Shown: positions 11,153-20,712, counted from the stretch's first letter. The stretch is 64,000 bases of DNA from Pelagimonas sp. (GCA_025210455.1 JAOARQ010000024.1:1-64000), one strand, 5' to 3'. Numbers and translations are program-made. Notes: generated from the sequence alone by a model not told the origin.

Positions 11153-12649
11153 ATGACGCTGCTCACACAGGACGAATATAAATCCATCGCTGCCGGTCTG
11201 GATCTGCCAAATGCGGCGTTCATCGACGGGGCGTTCCGCCCGGCGATCTCAGGCAAGACCTTTGAAACAACCAACCCCGCCACCGGTGAAAAACTGGCTG
11301 ACATCGCCTCTTGCGGCCCAGAAGATGTCGATTTCGCGGTGGAAAAGGCGCTCGATGCGTTTGAAGATGGCCGCTGGTCGAAACTGCACCCATCTGAACG
11401 CAAAGACGTGCTGATCAAGCTGTGCAAGCTGATAACCCGCAACGCCCGCGAACTGGCGGTCATGGAAAGCCTGGATTCCGGCAAGACCATCTATGATTGC
11501 GAAACCGTGGATGTGCCGGAAACCATCCACTGCATCAAATGGCACGCAGAAGCCATCGACAAGATCTATGATCAGGTTGCGCCCGCATCAGATGATCACA
11601 TCGCCATGGTTGTGCGCGAACCCATCGGTGTTGTGGGGCTGGTCCTGCCCTGGAACTTCCCGCTTTTGATGCTGGCCTGGAAGATCGGCCCGGCGCTGGC
11701 TGCGGGCTGTTCGCTGGTGATCAAACCGGCCAAGGAAACCACCCTGACCGCTCTGCGCGTGGCGGAACTGGCCGCTGAGGCGGGCGTGCCTGCCGGTGTG
11801 TTGAACATCGTCCCCGGTGGTGGCGGGGCTGTGGGTGAACCCATCGGTCGCCACATGGATATCGACATGGTGTCGTTCACAGGCTCAACCGTCACTGGCA
11901 AGAAATTCCTGACCTATTCGTCGGAATCAAACGCCAAAGAGGTCGTGCTGGAAATGGGCGGCAAGAACCCCGCCATTGTTATGGATGACGCCGAAAACAT
12001 CGACCGCGTCGCGCAGCATCTGGTGAACGGGGCCTTTTGGAACATGGGCGAAAACTGTTCGGCCAGCTCGCGCCTGATTGTGCATAAAGACGTCAAGGCA
12101 GAGCTGCTGGAGCGCATCACCCATCACGCCAAACAGTGGAACATCGGTGATCCTCTGCACCCGGAAACCCGCATGGGCGCGCTGATCAGCCAAAGCCACT
12201 ACGCAAAGGTATGTTCCTACCTTGAAAAGGCAGAAAACATCGTGATTGGCGGCAAAGCGGAAAACGGCTTTGTCGAAGCGACCGTGGTAGAAGTTGAAAG
12301 CAACGATGCGCTGCTGGCCCGCGAAGAAATCTTTGGCCCGGTTCTATCGGTGATCGAAGTTTCGGGCTTTGACGAGGCTATTCAAATCGGCAATGACACC
12401 GAATACGGCCTATGCGCGTCGATCTTCACCGCCAACACCAAACGCGCCATCCGCGGCGCGCGTGCGCTGCGCGCGGGCACCGTGACGGTGAACAGCTTTG
12501 GCGAAGGTGACATCAGCACGCCTTTTGGGGGGTACAAACAGTCGGGCTTTGGGGGGCGCGACAACTCTGTGCACGCCCATGATCAATATACCCAGCTAAA
12601 GACCATCTGGATTGATCTGGCGGATGACCAAGACGAGGCGGTGGATTGA
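11153..12649 (+). CDS. NAD(P)-dependent aldehyde dehydrogenase
   Basis: A 498-residue ALDH. It shows PWNFPLLMLAWKIGPALAAG, the Gly motif FTGSTVTGK, the general base in LEMGGKNP and the catalytic cysteine in NMGENCSASSR. The C-terminal half shows EIFGPVLSV and PFGGYKQSGFGGRDNS. Relatives act on betaine aldehyde or gamma-glutamyl-aminobutyraldehyde-type substrates. Its position between a DapA-like lyase and an FAD oxidase suggests oxidation of a semialdehyde intermediate. AGAGGA precedes the ATG, and the stop overlaps the next TTG start. Confidence 0.88.
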   Translation: MTLLTQDEYKSIAAGLDLPNAAFIDGAFRPAISGKTFETTNPATGEKLADIASCGPEDVDFAVEKALDAFEDGRWSKLHPSERKDVLIKLCKLITRNARELAVMESLDSGKTIYDCETVDVPETIHCIKWHAEAIDKIYDQVAPASDDHIAMVVREPIGVVGLVLPWNFPLLMLAWKIGPALAAGCSLVIKPAKETTLTALRVAELAAEAGVPAGVLNIVPGGGGAVGEPIGRHMDIDMVSFTGSTVTGKKFLTYSSESNAKEVVLEMGGKNPAIVMDDAENIDRVAQHLVNGAFWNMGENCSASSRLIVHKDVKAELLERITHHAKQWNIGDPLHPETRMGALISQSHYAKVCSYLEKAENIVIGGKAENGFVEATVVEVESNDALLAREEIFGPVLSVIEVSGFDEAIQIGNDTEYGLCASIFTANTKRAIRGARALRAGTVTVNSFGEGDISTPFGGYKQSGFGGRDNSVHAHDQYTQLKTIWIDLADDQDEAVD

Positions 12650-13977
12650 AGACCTACCGCGCCAAACGCCTGCCGGTTCATCGCGGACCGGCAGCCTGGG
12701 CCGAGATCCTCGGCCCCTATACCCCCGCCCCGGCGCTGGACGGGGATACCACCTGTGATGTTGCCATCATAGGGGCGGGCTTTGCCGGGCTATCTGCGGC
12801 TTTGCGTCTGCACCAACTGCGCCCCAATGCGCGGATTGTGGTGCTTGAAGCCGGGGCGCTGGCCCAGGGGGCCTCGGGGCGGAATTCGGGGTTTATGATC
12901 GACATTCCGCATGATCTGGCGTCGGATGACTATGCTGGCGGCGAAAACGATCTGCGCATGATTGCCCTGAATCGTCAGGCCCAAAGCTTTGCACGCGATG
13001 CGGTCGAGCAGTTCGACATCAATCGCAACTACTTTGATCAGGCAGGCAAGGTGAACGGGGCCGTTTCTGAGACAGCCCATGCGCATAACCTGTCGTTCTC
13101 GGACCATCTGGCCACGCTGGGCGAAAGCAGCGAAATGCTGGATCAGCAGCAGATGCAGGATCTTACGGGCAGTGGCTACTATCGCTCGGGGCTGTACACC
13201 CCCGGCACGGTTATGCTGCAACCAGCGGGCTATATCCGGGAACTGGCGCAGGGGCTGCGCCGCAGCGCTGTGCAGATCTACGAAAATACGCCTGCTACCG
13301 GCTTTGATCCGCAGGGAACTGGCTGGCAGATCACCACTCCCAAAGGGCGCGTCACCACGCAGCAGATCCTGCTGACCAACAATGGCCACCTCGAAAGCTT
13401 TGGTATCGAACGCGGGCGGCTGATGCAGCTGTTTCTCTTTGCCTCGATGTCACCTGAGCTGGATGAAAAAGCCATCGGTGGCGCCCCGCGCTGGGGTGTA
13501 ACCCCGTCAGACCCCATGGGCACCACCATGCGCCGGATTGACAGTGGTCAGGGCGGCAATCGCATCATCACCCGCACCTGCGCCGCGCTACGGCCGGGGA
13601 TGCAGGCCACCGCAGCTGATCTGTCCCGCGCCAAACGGGTCATGCAGGGCAAGTTTGATATGCGCTTTCCGCAGCTTGCGGGGCTTGCCCCCCAATACAC
13701 ATGGGCCGGGCATCTGTGCCTGTCGTTAAACGGTGTGTCCGTGATGCGCGAGATCGACAAAGGCGTTTACGCCGCCTGTGTTCAAAACGGGCTGGGCACA
13801 GCGCGGGGCACGCTGACGGGGATGGCGGCCGCCGAACTGGCCTGTGGGCAAATCTCGGATGTGACCGAATTCTTCACCCGCGAAGACCGCCCCAAACGCC
13901 TGCCGCCCCAACCTTTTCAACAGATCGGGGCTAACACTGTTCTGCGTTGGAAAGAATATCGCGCCGCACAAGAGTAG
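12646..13977 (+). CDS. FAD-dependent amine/amino-acid oxidase (OrdL/PuuB-like)
   Basis: A 443-residue DAO-fold flavoprotein. The dinucleotide-binding motif GAGFAGLSAALRL sits near residues 44-56, followed by ASGRNSGFMID. The C-terminal half has the cap-proximal WAGHLCLSLNG and NGLGTARGTLTG segments. Family members oxidise secondary or primary amines such as gamma-glutamylputrescine or N-methyl amino acids. The start is TTG at 12646, overlapping the ALDH stop (TTGA) with GAGGCGGTGG upstream. Last gene of the operon begun by gntR. Confidence 0.82.
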   Translation: MKTYRAKRLPVHRGPAAWAEILGPYTPAPALDGDTTCDVAIIGAGFAGLSAALRLHQLRPNARIVVLEAGALAQGASGRNSGFMIDIPHDLASDDYAGGENDLRMIALNRQAQSFARDAVEQFDINRNYFDQAGKVNGAVSETAHAHNLSFSDHLATLGESSEMLDQQQMQDLTGSGYYRSGLYTPGTVMLQPAGYIRELAQGLRRSAVQIYENTPATGFDPQGTGWQITTPKGRVTTQQILLTNNGHLESFGIERGRLMQLFLFASMSPELDEKAIGGAPRWGVTPSDPMGTTMRRIDSGQGGNRIITRTCAALRPGMQATAADLSRAKRVMQGKFDMRFPQLAGLAPQYTWAGHLCLSLNGVSVMREIDKGVYAACVQNGLGTARGTLTGMAAAELACGQISDVTEFFTREDRPKRLPPQPFQQIGANTVLRWKEYRAAQE

Positions 13978-14011
13978 CGGGCAGCAACCTGCCCCCTACC
14001 TTCCCAACGGA

Positions 14012-14746
14012 TCAGGGCAGGCTCAGCTTGCTCATGCGCCCGCCATCGACGGTATAGACCTGCCCGGTGACAAAGCCGCTCTCCTCAGCCGCCAGAAAGG
14101 CCACCAGCGCGGCCACCTCTTCGGGCCGCCCGGTGCGGGCCACAGGATGAATGCGGCCAATATTCTGCCGAAACCCCTCCGGATCATCCATGCTTTCGAT
14201 AAACTCGAGATTCAGATCTGTATCAATCCACCCCGGAGCCACAGCATTGCAGCGAATACCTTCAGGCCCATGATCGACGGCAACGGCGCGGGTCAGCCCG
14301 TGCAGCCCGGCCTTTGACGCGCAATAGGCCGCGTGTCCGGGGTTAGAGCCAAGGCCCTCGATCGAGCCGGTATTCACAATGTTGCCCCGCGTCTTGCGCA
14401 GGTAGGGCAGTGCCGCCTTTATCATCAAAAACGGCGCTGTCAGATTGACGGTCAGATTGCGGGTCCAATCCTCCAGCGACATGGCTTCGACCGAAGATTC
14501 CTGCATCATCCCTGCATTGTTAATCAGCACATCCAACTGACCCGCCGCCGCGATCACCTGCGACACCACCTGACCCGGCGACGCCGGATCAGTAAAGTCA
14601 GCCGGGATGCCGTCGAACTGAGGATCTTCGCCGCGCTGTGCTGTAAACACCCGCGCGCCCTCTGAATGCAGCCGTTGCGCAATCGCCCGGCCAATGCCCG
14701 AACGCCCGCCAGTGACCAGGGCAACCTTACCTTCAAAACGCATCAT
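14012..14746 (-). CDS. Short-chain dehydrogenase/reductase
   Basis: A 244-residue SDR with the cofactor motif TGGRSGIGRA (positions 13-22), NNAG, and the catalytic Ser-Tyr-Lys as TGSIEG and YCASK. The C-terminus ends in VTGQVYTVDGG, typical of FabG-like SDRs. The start overlaps the stop of the upstream SDR (ATGA), so the two are translated together; a second ATG follows immediately. The substrate is unknown, though the position downstream of mttB and the aminotransferase operon suggests a side-chain hydroxyl or keto group of a betaine breakdown product. Confidence 0.85.
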   Translation of the reverse strand: MMRFEGKVALVTGGRSGIGRAIAQRLHSEGARVFTAQRGEDPQFDGIPADFTDPASPGQVVSQVIAAAGQLDVLINNAGMMQESSVEAMSLEDWTRNLTVNLTAPFLMIKAALPYLRKTRGNIVNTGSIEGLGSNPGHAAYCASKAGLHGLTRAVAVDHGPEGIRCNAVAPGWIDTDLNLEFIESMDDPEGFRQNIGRIHPVARTGRPEEVAALVAFLAAEESGFVTGQVYTVDGGRMSKLSLP

Positions 14747-15477
14747 GAGACTGGCTTGCCTCCGTTGACCTCAACCAATGCGCCGCACATATAGCGCGCC
14801 GCGTCAGACGCCAGGAACAGCGCGACATCCGCGATGTCCTCAGGCTCGGCGATCCGGCCCAAAGGCACCGACTGCCCCAGCTCGGCCACCGCCGTATCCG
14901 GGTCAAACCCGCGCTTTTCAAAGCCCGAACGCAACATCGGCGTGTTCACCTCATTGGGGCAGACCGCATTCACGCGGATCCCCTGATGGGCATGATCCAT
15001 CCCCATGCACTGCGTCAGCTGCGCAATCGCCGCCTTGGTCATGCAATACAGCGCGTGGTTCGGCCCAGGGGCTTTACCACCCCAGCATGACGCGGTGTTG
15101 ACAATGGCGCCGCCACCACCTGCCGCCATCAAAGGAATGGCCGCGCGGCAGATGCGAAACGGCGCTTCGACATTCACCCCCATCGACAAAGCCCAATCCG
15201 CATCCGAGGTTTCCGTCACCGGCCCACGGGTAATCACACCAGCGTTGTTCACCACGATATCCAGACCGCCCAGCGCATCATGCGCCGCCTGCGCCAGCCC
15301 ATCCGTATACGCTGCATCAAGCAGATCGCCGGGCAGCGCAACATCTGCGGCAATGCCATCCACGCTGCGATCAGCCACAGCCACACGCGCCCCTTCGGCC
15401 CGAAACTGCGCGGTGATCGCAGCACCGATCCCACCAGCCGCCCCGGTGACCAGAACCCGTTTGCCTTCAAATCTCAT
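14743..15477 (-). CDS. Short-chain dehydrogenase/reductase
   Basis: A 244-residue SDR. It has TGAAGGIGAA at 11-20, NNAGVITRG, the catalytic serine region NTASCWGG and the YCMTK Tyr-x-x-x-Lys pair. The start was set at ATG 15477, following GAAAGAGA, because an upstream in-frame ATG at 15510 lies in the terminator of the preceding mttB gene. It forms a two-gene unit with the SDR at 14012. The two SDRs differ clearly in sequence, so they are not a recent duplication. Confidence 0.85.
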   Translation of the reverse strand: MRFEGKRVLVTGAAGGIGAAITAQFRAEGARVAVADRSVDGIAADVALPGDLLDAAYTDGLAQAAHDALGGLDIVVNNAGVITRGPVTETSDADWALSMGVNVEAPFRICRAAIPLMAAGGGGAIVNTASCWGGKAPGPNHALYCMTKAAIAQLTQCMGMDHAHQGIRVNAVCPNEVNTPMLRSGFEKRGFDPDTAVAELGQSVPLGRIAEPEDIADVALFLASDAARYMCGALVEVNGGKPVS

Positions 15478-15495
15478 GTCTGTCTCTTTCGAATA

Positions 15496-15521
15496 GAAAA
15501 AGCCCGCCACTAAGGCGGGCC
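15496..15521 (-). terminator. Rho-independent terminator after the mttB-family gene
   Basis: On the minus strand GCCCGCC, a five-base loop and GGCGGGC are followed directly by a run of five T. It lies 12 bases past the stop of the methyltransferase gene and separates it from the two SDR genes, which therefore need their own promoter or readthrough. Confidence 0.8.
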
Positions 15522-15532
15522 AGTTGGGAGTG

Positions 15533-17083
15533 TCAGTAAGTCTGGTTCAGCTCATCCGCCGCCGGAATTTCGCGTTCACGCCGTGCGATATACTCCAGAA
15601 GCTCATCGTTTTTGGCCTCATCCAATTTGGGCTCTTCGTATTCCGACAGCATCTTGCGCGCCCGTTCCAGCGCCCGCTGGGTGATTTCCTTTTCACCTTC
15701 GGCGGTCCATTGCTCGATTGAATTGTTATCGAACAGCTCTGGCATGAAATAAGCCGTCTGAAAGTTTTCCTGCGTATGCGGATGCCCCAGATAGTGGCCG
15801 CCCGGCCCGATATCCCCCACGGCGGAAATCGCATCATCAAAGCCATCCCATTTCGGGCCCTCCGCCATGCGATAAGCCATGGCGCATTGTTCGGCATCGA
15901 CGATGAACTTGGCGACAGAACAATGCATGCCGGCCTCATTCCACCCGGCCGAATGCCAGATATAGTTCGCACCGGAATGGATCACCGCGCTGAGCGTCGT
16001 GGCGCTTTCATAACCCGCCTGCGCGTCAAAAGTCTTGGCCCCGCCCAGAGTGTTTGATGTCCGCCACGGCACATCATAGTGACGCGCCATCTGACCGATC
16101 ATAAAGTTCATCAGGCTGATTTCAGGCGTGCCAGCCATGGGCGCACCTGATTTCATCGACACAGTCGACAGATAATGGCCATAGATCGCTGGCGTGCCGG
16201 GGTTGCGGATCTGGGTATAGGCCAGACCAGACAGGGCTTCGGCATTCAGTTGCGCAACTGACGCCGCAACCGATGCCGGTGTGTTGGCCCCACCCAGCAC
16301 GAAGGGCGAGCACAGCACCGGCTGGCGACGCGCACCAAAGGCGCGCATCGCCCCCAGCATGGTTTCGTCCCAGACCAGAGGCGAATTGCCGTTACAGTTA
16401 CCGGTGGTGACCGGGTTGTTCATCAGAAACTCTTCGCCAAACAGAATGGCGCACATATCCATCACATCTTCGGCGTTCTTGGGGCTGGTGGTCATCCCCA
16501 TGAACATCTTGTCGGAATATTTCATCGACGAATAGGTGATGCGCAGGTGGCGCTGGCTGATCGGATGATCATAGGGTTCGACGATATGGTGCGCCGAACT
16601 GTGCAACGCCGGCGACATATGTGACAGCTTGTGGAACATCGCCAGATCTTCCAGCAGCGGATTGCGGCGTACATCGTCGAGATCGCGCAGGAAGGGCGCA
16701 CCTGTCATCGGCACAAAGACCGAATGTTTTCCGCCCAGACGCACATTATTGGCCGGGTTGCGGGCGTGATAGGTGAAATCCGACGGGATCGTGGCGATCA
16801 GTTCGCGCACAAGGCCACGATCCAGATAGACCATCTCCCCAACGACCTTGGCCCCGGCTTTCTTCCAGTCCTCCAGCGCAATCGGATCACGGAACTGCAC
16901 GCCCACGTTTTCCAGAATATGCATCGAGGCATTGTCAATCTTTTCGACCTGCGCGGCATCCATGACCTCGGTCAGGGGCAGCGCATTGGTCAGGCCCGGC
17001 AACATGTCGAACTGGGGCGCCGTGCGTTTGGCCCGGCGGGCAAGACGTCCGCCAGAGCGGGAACGGGTGGCTGTAGCAGTCAT
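15533..17083 (-). CDS. MttB-superfamily (non-pyrrolysine) trimethylamine/betaine methyltransferase
   Basis: A 516-residue TIM-barrel protein of the trimethylamine methyltransferase superfamily. The frame has no in-frame TAG, so it belongs to the non-pyrrolysine branch, which includes MtgB, the glycine betaine:corrinoid methyltransferase. Characterised members move a methyl from a quaternary amine to a corrinoid protein. No MtgC/MttC-like corrinoid protein or activator is visible in the window, so the acceptor is unknown. The start follows AAAGGAG. It is separated by 135 bases from the nine-gene operon upstream and closed by a terminator. Confidence 0.82.
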   Translation of the reverse strand: MTATATRSRSGGRLARRAKRTAPQFDMLPGLTNALPLTEVMDAAQVEKIDNASMHILENVGVQFRDPIALEDWKKAGAKVVGEMVYLDRGLVRELIATIPSDFTYHARNPANNVRLGGKHSVFVPMTGAPFLRDLDDVRRNPLLEDLAMFHKLSHMSPALHSSAHHIVEPYDHPISQRHLRITYSSMKYSDKMFMGMTTSPKNAEDVMDMCAILFGEEFLMNNPVTTGNCNGNSPLVWDETMLGAMRAFGARRQPVLCSPFVLGGANTPASVAASVAQLNAEALSGLAYTQIRNPGTPAIYGHYLSTVSMKSGAPMAGTPEISLMNFMIGQMARHYDVPWRTSNTLGGAKTFDAQAGYESATTLSAVIHSGANYIWHSAGWNEAGMHCSVAKFIVDAEQCAMAYRMAEGPKWDGFDDAISAVGDIGPGGHYLGHPHTQENFQTAYFMPELFDNNSIEQWTAEGEKEITQRALERARKMLSEYEEPKLDEAKNDELLEYIARREREIPAADELNQTY

Positions 17084-17218
17084 GAGTGAATCTCCTTTCC
17101 TCAATCATGACCGGGGAAGGGGCTGGCCCACTTGCTGCTTTGCGAAATCCGGTTGCAGGAACCGACATGTCGTCCCCCCTGCGCGACCGATTGGCCAGAC
17201 CGCGCAGAGGGCCTTGTC

Positions 17219-18493
17219 CTAGGCCGAGATCGCCTTCACCGCCGCAGACACAGCGTTTCGGGTCAGCTCAAGATCGGCATCCGTCACCGCCAGCGATGGA
17301 TAAAGCTTGCCCGGTGACTTAAAGATCCCCTCTTCACGCAGCACTGCATTATAGCGCGCATTCACAGATGGATCATCATGGCGCGCACTGCGATAATCTC
17401 GGCAGGGGGCATCGGTGAAATAGATATCAAACAGGGTTTCATCGCCGCAGATCTGATGCGCAATCCCCGCCTCAGTCAGCGCCTGTGACTGCATCTGTTG
17501 CAGATCCCGGCCAATGCTGCGCAGCTGGTCATAGCTGCCGGGGCGCGACAGAACCTCCATGGTTTTCAACCCCGCCGCCGAGGCCACCGGATTGCCCGAA
17601 AGCGTGCCCAGCTGCATCAGCCATTTGTCTTCGCCCACAACGGCCTTGTCGAAATGCTTCATGATCTCGGCACTGCCCGCCAATGCCGCCAGCGGAAAGC
17701 CACCGCCGATGATCTTGCCCATGGTGCAGATGTCCGGTGTCACCCCATAGCGTTCCTGCGCGCCCCCATAGGCCAGCCGGAAACCGGTGACGATTTCGTC
17801 AAAGATCAGCAGCACATGGTATGTGTCACACAGATCCCGCAGCCCCTGCAGATAACCCGGATCCGCTGGAATGATACGCTGTAGTGGTTCGGCAATAATG
17901 GCGGCGATATCGTCATGCTCTGACAAAAGCGCCTCAACCGCGGCCAGATCGTTGTAGGGCGCCACCAGCATCTGATCAGCCACCCCCTGCGGAATACCCG
18001 CGCTATCCGGCACCGCCTGTGGGAAATTCACCCGCTTTGACGGCGCAAGGCTCATCTGCGCTTCGGCAGACATCCCATGATAACCACCTTCAAACTTAAG
18101 GATCTTGTCCCGCCCGGTATAGGCACGGGCCAGTCGGATGGCATACATATCCGCCTCACCACCAGAGGCCACAAAGCGCACCTGCTGCGCACAGGGCACG
18201 GCGCGCACAATCTCTTCGGCCAGCTCAATGCCCTTGGCGTTATTGGCGAAAAAGGTCATGCCTTTTGGCAGTTGTTCCAGCACTGCCTCCATGACTTCGG
18301 GATGACCATGCCCCAGCAGCATCGGCCCCGAGCCAATCAGGTAATCCACATATTCCTTGCCGTTCTCATCCCAGACGCGCGCCCCTTCGCCATGGGAAAT
18401 GATGATCCCCGGATCGAAATTGCCAAATCCCCCGGCAGGCAGAACCTCGCGGGCGCGGGTGATCCATTCGTCTTGTGTGCGTAGTTTTTCCAT
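17219..18493 (-). CDS. Class III PLP-dependent aminotransferase
   Basis: A 424-residue fold-type I enzyme related to glutamate-1-semialdehyde aminomutase and omega-amino acid transaminases. Visible features are GSGPMLLGHGHP, the phosphate-contact SGGEADMYAIRLAR, the cofactor aspartate in LLIFDEIVTGFR and the Schiff-base lysine in TMGKIIGGGFP. It is the last gene of the nine-gene overlapping operon, four bases after the enolase-family gene. It may remove or donate an amino group in a betaine-derived amino acid pathway. The substrate cannot be read from sequence. Confidence 0.85.
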   Translation of the reverse strand: MEKLRTQDEWITRAREVLPAGGFGNFDPGIIISHGEGARVWDENGKEYVDYLIGSGPMLLGHGHPEVMEAVLEQLPKGMTFFANNAKGIELAEEIVRAVPCAQQVRFVASGGEADMYAIRLARAYTGRDKILKFEGGYHGMSAEAQMSLAPSKRVNFPQAVPDSAGIPQGVADQMLVAPYNDLAAVEALLSEHDDIAAIIAEPLQRIIPADPGYLQGLRDLCDTYHVLLIFDEIVTGFRLAYGGAQERYGVTPDICTMGKIIGGGFPLAALAGSAEIMKHFDKAVVGEDKWLMQLGTLSGNPVASAAGLKTMEVLSRPGSYDQLRSIGRDLQQMQSQALTEAGIAHQICGDETLFDIYFTDAPCRDYRSARHDDPSVNARYNAVLREEGIFKSPGKLYPSLAVTDADLELTRNAVSAAVKAISA

Positions 18494-18496
18494 CAG

Positions 18497-19600
18497 TTAG
18501 TCCAATACAAGATCAGGGCTACCCAGAAGATCCAGATCAGGCGCAATGCCCAATCCGGGGCCTTCCGGAGGGGCGATCCGCCCCTTGTGTCGTGCGGGGG
18601 CTTTGGGGGCCAGACGCGGCCCAACGTAATGCGACAGATCGCAGGTGTTCATCAAAAGCGCCGGTATGGTCGAGGCCGCCAGATGCAGCGCCGCCGAGGT
18701 CACAATATCCGACCCCCAGGTGCATTCGATGCACATTCTGGCCCCCAGATGCAGACACAGATCGCGCGCCCGGCGCGTGGCAGACAGGCCTCCGAACTTT
18801 GACAGTTTCAGCGCCACCGCATCCATCACCCCCATCTGATGGCCCATCAGCAGGCTGGCCATGTCATGGGCGGATTCGTCCAGCTTCATCGGCAACCCAG
18901 AGGCCGCCCGCACCCGCGCGCAACCTTCGATGGTGGCGCAGGGCTGTTCCAGCATCACATCCAGATCCGCCACCGCGCGCGCCACCCGGCTGGCCTCAAG
19001 CGAGGTCGAACCGCAATTCCAATCGCCATAAACCAAGGGGCCAGCGCCCACGGCCGCGCGCACCTGCCGCAGCCGCTCCACATCCGCCTGCCAGTCACCA
19101 TCTGCCCCCAGTTTCACCTGAAACTGCGCCATACCAGCGCTCTGCGCCTCGCGGGCCATGCGCGCCATTTCCTCGGGCGCAACGCAGGTGATCGAATGAT
19201 ACAGCGGCATATCCTGCGCGCGCCGCCCCCCCAAGAGCGTATACAACGGCAACCCCGCTGCCTTGCCGGTGATATCCCACAGGGCAATATCCAAAGCCGA
19301 TTTCGCATAGCGGTGCCCGATCAGATAGGCATCCGCCCGCGCCATCAGCGCCTCGGCCCCCAAAGGATCCGCACCCAGAAACACAGGCGCAAGCTCGGTG
19401 ATAGCCGGGGCGACACCCCGCGCATAGGCGGGCAGGTAATGTGGAATGGGGCAGACCTCGCCCCAGCCGGAAATCCCGGCATCGGTGTTCACCCGCAACA
19501 CCACGCTTTCCACCGTGTCGCAGGTTTTGCCATCCGCCATGTAATAGGTCGCATGGCTGGTCAGCGGCACATGCCAAAGCTCTAGAGATGTGATTTTCAT
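18497..19600 (-). CDS. Enolase-superfamily (muconate-lactonizing subgroup) enzyme A
   Basis: A 367-residue protein with an N-terminal capping domain and a (beta/alpha)7-beta barrel. Candidate acid/base lysines on opposite faces are K163 (QVKLG) and K265 (LKLSKFGG). Metal ligands are D193 (GDWN), E218 (LEQP) and D241 (LDES). Retention of both lysines fits a 1,1-proton transfer (racemase or epimerase) or a dehydratase. HpbD, the 4-hydroxyproline betaine epimerase, belongs to the same subgroup. ATG overlaps the stop of the paralogue upstream. One of three paralogues in this operon. Confidence 0.85.
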   Translation of the reverse strand: MKITSLELWHVPLTSHATYYMADGKTCDTVESVVLRVNTDAGISGWGEVCPIPHYLPAYARGVAPAITELAPVFLGADPLGAEALMARADAYLIGHRYAKSALDIALWDITGKAAGLPLYTLLGGRRAQDMPLYHSITCVAPEEMARMAREAQSAGMAQFQVKLGADGDWQADVERLRQVRAAVGAGPLVYGDWNCGSTSLEASRVARAVADLDVMLEQPCATIEGCARVRAASGLPMKLDESAHDMASLLMGHQMGVMDAVALKLSKFGGLSATRRARDLCLHLGARMCIECTWGSDIVTSAALHLAASTIPALLMNTCDLSHYVGPRLAPKAPARHKGRIAPPEGPGLGIAPDLDLLGSPDLVLD

Positions 19601-20712
19601 GCCTGCTCCTTGTAGATGGCAACGGGTGTGCCCAGCGCGTCTTCATCGGGATGAACCCCAAGGCCGGGCCCCTCTGGCAGATGCAAATGCCCGTCGATGT
19701 TCCGCGGGCCGCGCCCGCCGGCCACATCCACTGTCAGCATATCCTGACAGGCCCAGACCGCGTGACAATTGTGATCGGGGATCGTGGCCGCCAGATGCAG
19801 CGCCTCGGCATCTGCCAGCACCGTTCCCCCTGTGGCCATGACAAACATGTCGATCCCATGGGCCAGCGCAATATCCCGCATCCGCGCGGCTTTGGTCAGC
19901 CCGCCGACCCGGTTCAGCTTGATGCCAAAGATTTCAGCCAGCCCATCACGCGCCACCCGCGCCGCATCCTGCAAAGTCACCAGCGCTTCATCGACAGAAA
20001 CCGGCGAGGCATGTTTGCCCGCAATCGCCGCCACATCATCCAGCGTTTCACCGGGCTGCTCGAACATCACGTTCAGATCTTCCACCGCAGACATCACTCG
20101 CAGCGCCTGCTGCCGTGTCCAGCCACAGTTCACATCATACAGCACAATCTCGCCCGGCCTGCGGATGCTTTCGACATCCCGCACACGGGCAATATCGCGC
20201 GCAACATCGCCGCCAATCTTGACGGAATGGGCGATATAGCCCCGGCTGCGATAGCGGTCTATGACCTCGCGGGTTTCCTCAACCGTCTTGGCCCCCACAG
20301 AGGATGCGATCGGGCGCGGCGTGCGCGACCCACCCCCCATCAGATCGGCAATCGGCAGCCCTGCCGCCTGCCCCGCAATATCCCAGCAGGCCATATCAAT
20401 CGGGCTTTTGGCATAAAGGTGCCCCGGCAAAGCCAGATCCATCGCTCGCTCGATATCCAGCACCCGACGCGGATCAAGCCCGATCACAAAAGGTGCCATG
20501 GTCTGCACCCCCGCGCGAATGCCGGGGCCATGGGCTGGCACATAGGTATGCCCCCAGGGCGTGCCTTCCCCCCAGCCGATCAGCCCTGCATCGGTTTCAA
20601 CTTTCACAAAAGTCGCATCCAGCGTTTCAAACTTCAGCCGCCCGCCCGACAGCCAGTAAGGGTGCTCAAGCGGTAGATCGACCTGATAAACGGTAAGGGC
20701 TGTGATTTTCAT
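19597..20712 (-). CDS. Enolase-superfamily (muconate-lactonizing subgroup) enzyme B
   Basis: A 371-residue paralogue of the neighbouring enzymes. Catalytic candidates are K165 (SVKIGG) and K265 (IKLNRVGG); ligands are D193 (YDVNCGW), E218 (FEQP) and D241 (VSVDEA). Proline-derived substrates (betaine epimerases, cis-3-hydroxyproline dehydratases) are common in this part of the family, but the specificity loops near residues 15-30 and 50-60 differ from the other two copies, suggesting different ligands. ATG 20712 overlaps the stop of the DUF1801 gene (ATGA) and is preferred over an in-frame ATG at 20751 inside that gene. Confidence 0.84.
   Translation of the reverse strand: MKITALTVYQVDLPLEHPYWLSGGRLKFETLDATFVKVETDAGLIGWGEGTPWGHTYVPAHGPGIRAGVQTMAPFVIGLDPRRVLDIERAMDLALPGHLYAKSPIDMACWDIAGQAAGLPIADLMGGGSRTPRPIASSVGAKTVEETREVIDRYRSRGYIAHSVKIGGDVARDIARVRDVESIRRPGEIVLYDVNCGWTRQQALRVMSAVEDLNVMFEQPGETLDDVAAIAGKHASPVSVDEALVTLQDAARVARDGLAEIFGIKLNRVGGLTKAARMRDIALAHGIDMFVMATGGTVLADAEALHLAATIPDHNCHAVWACQDMLTVDVAGGRGPRNIDGHLHLPEGPGLGVHPDEDALGTPVAIYKEQA

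Noticed and set aside
15533-17083. Pyrrolysine-containing trimethylamine methyltransferase
   Set aside because: There is no in-frame TAG within the gene and no pyl genes are seen, so the non-pyrrolysine branch is the right call.
19651-20676. 341-codon frame opposite enolase B
   Set aside because: Antisense to a protein with complete catalytic residues; no start signal or recognizable motif.
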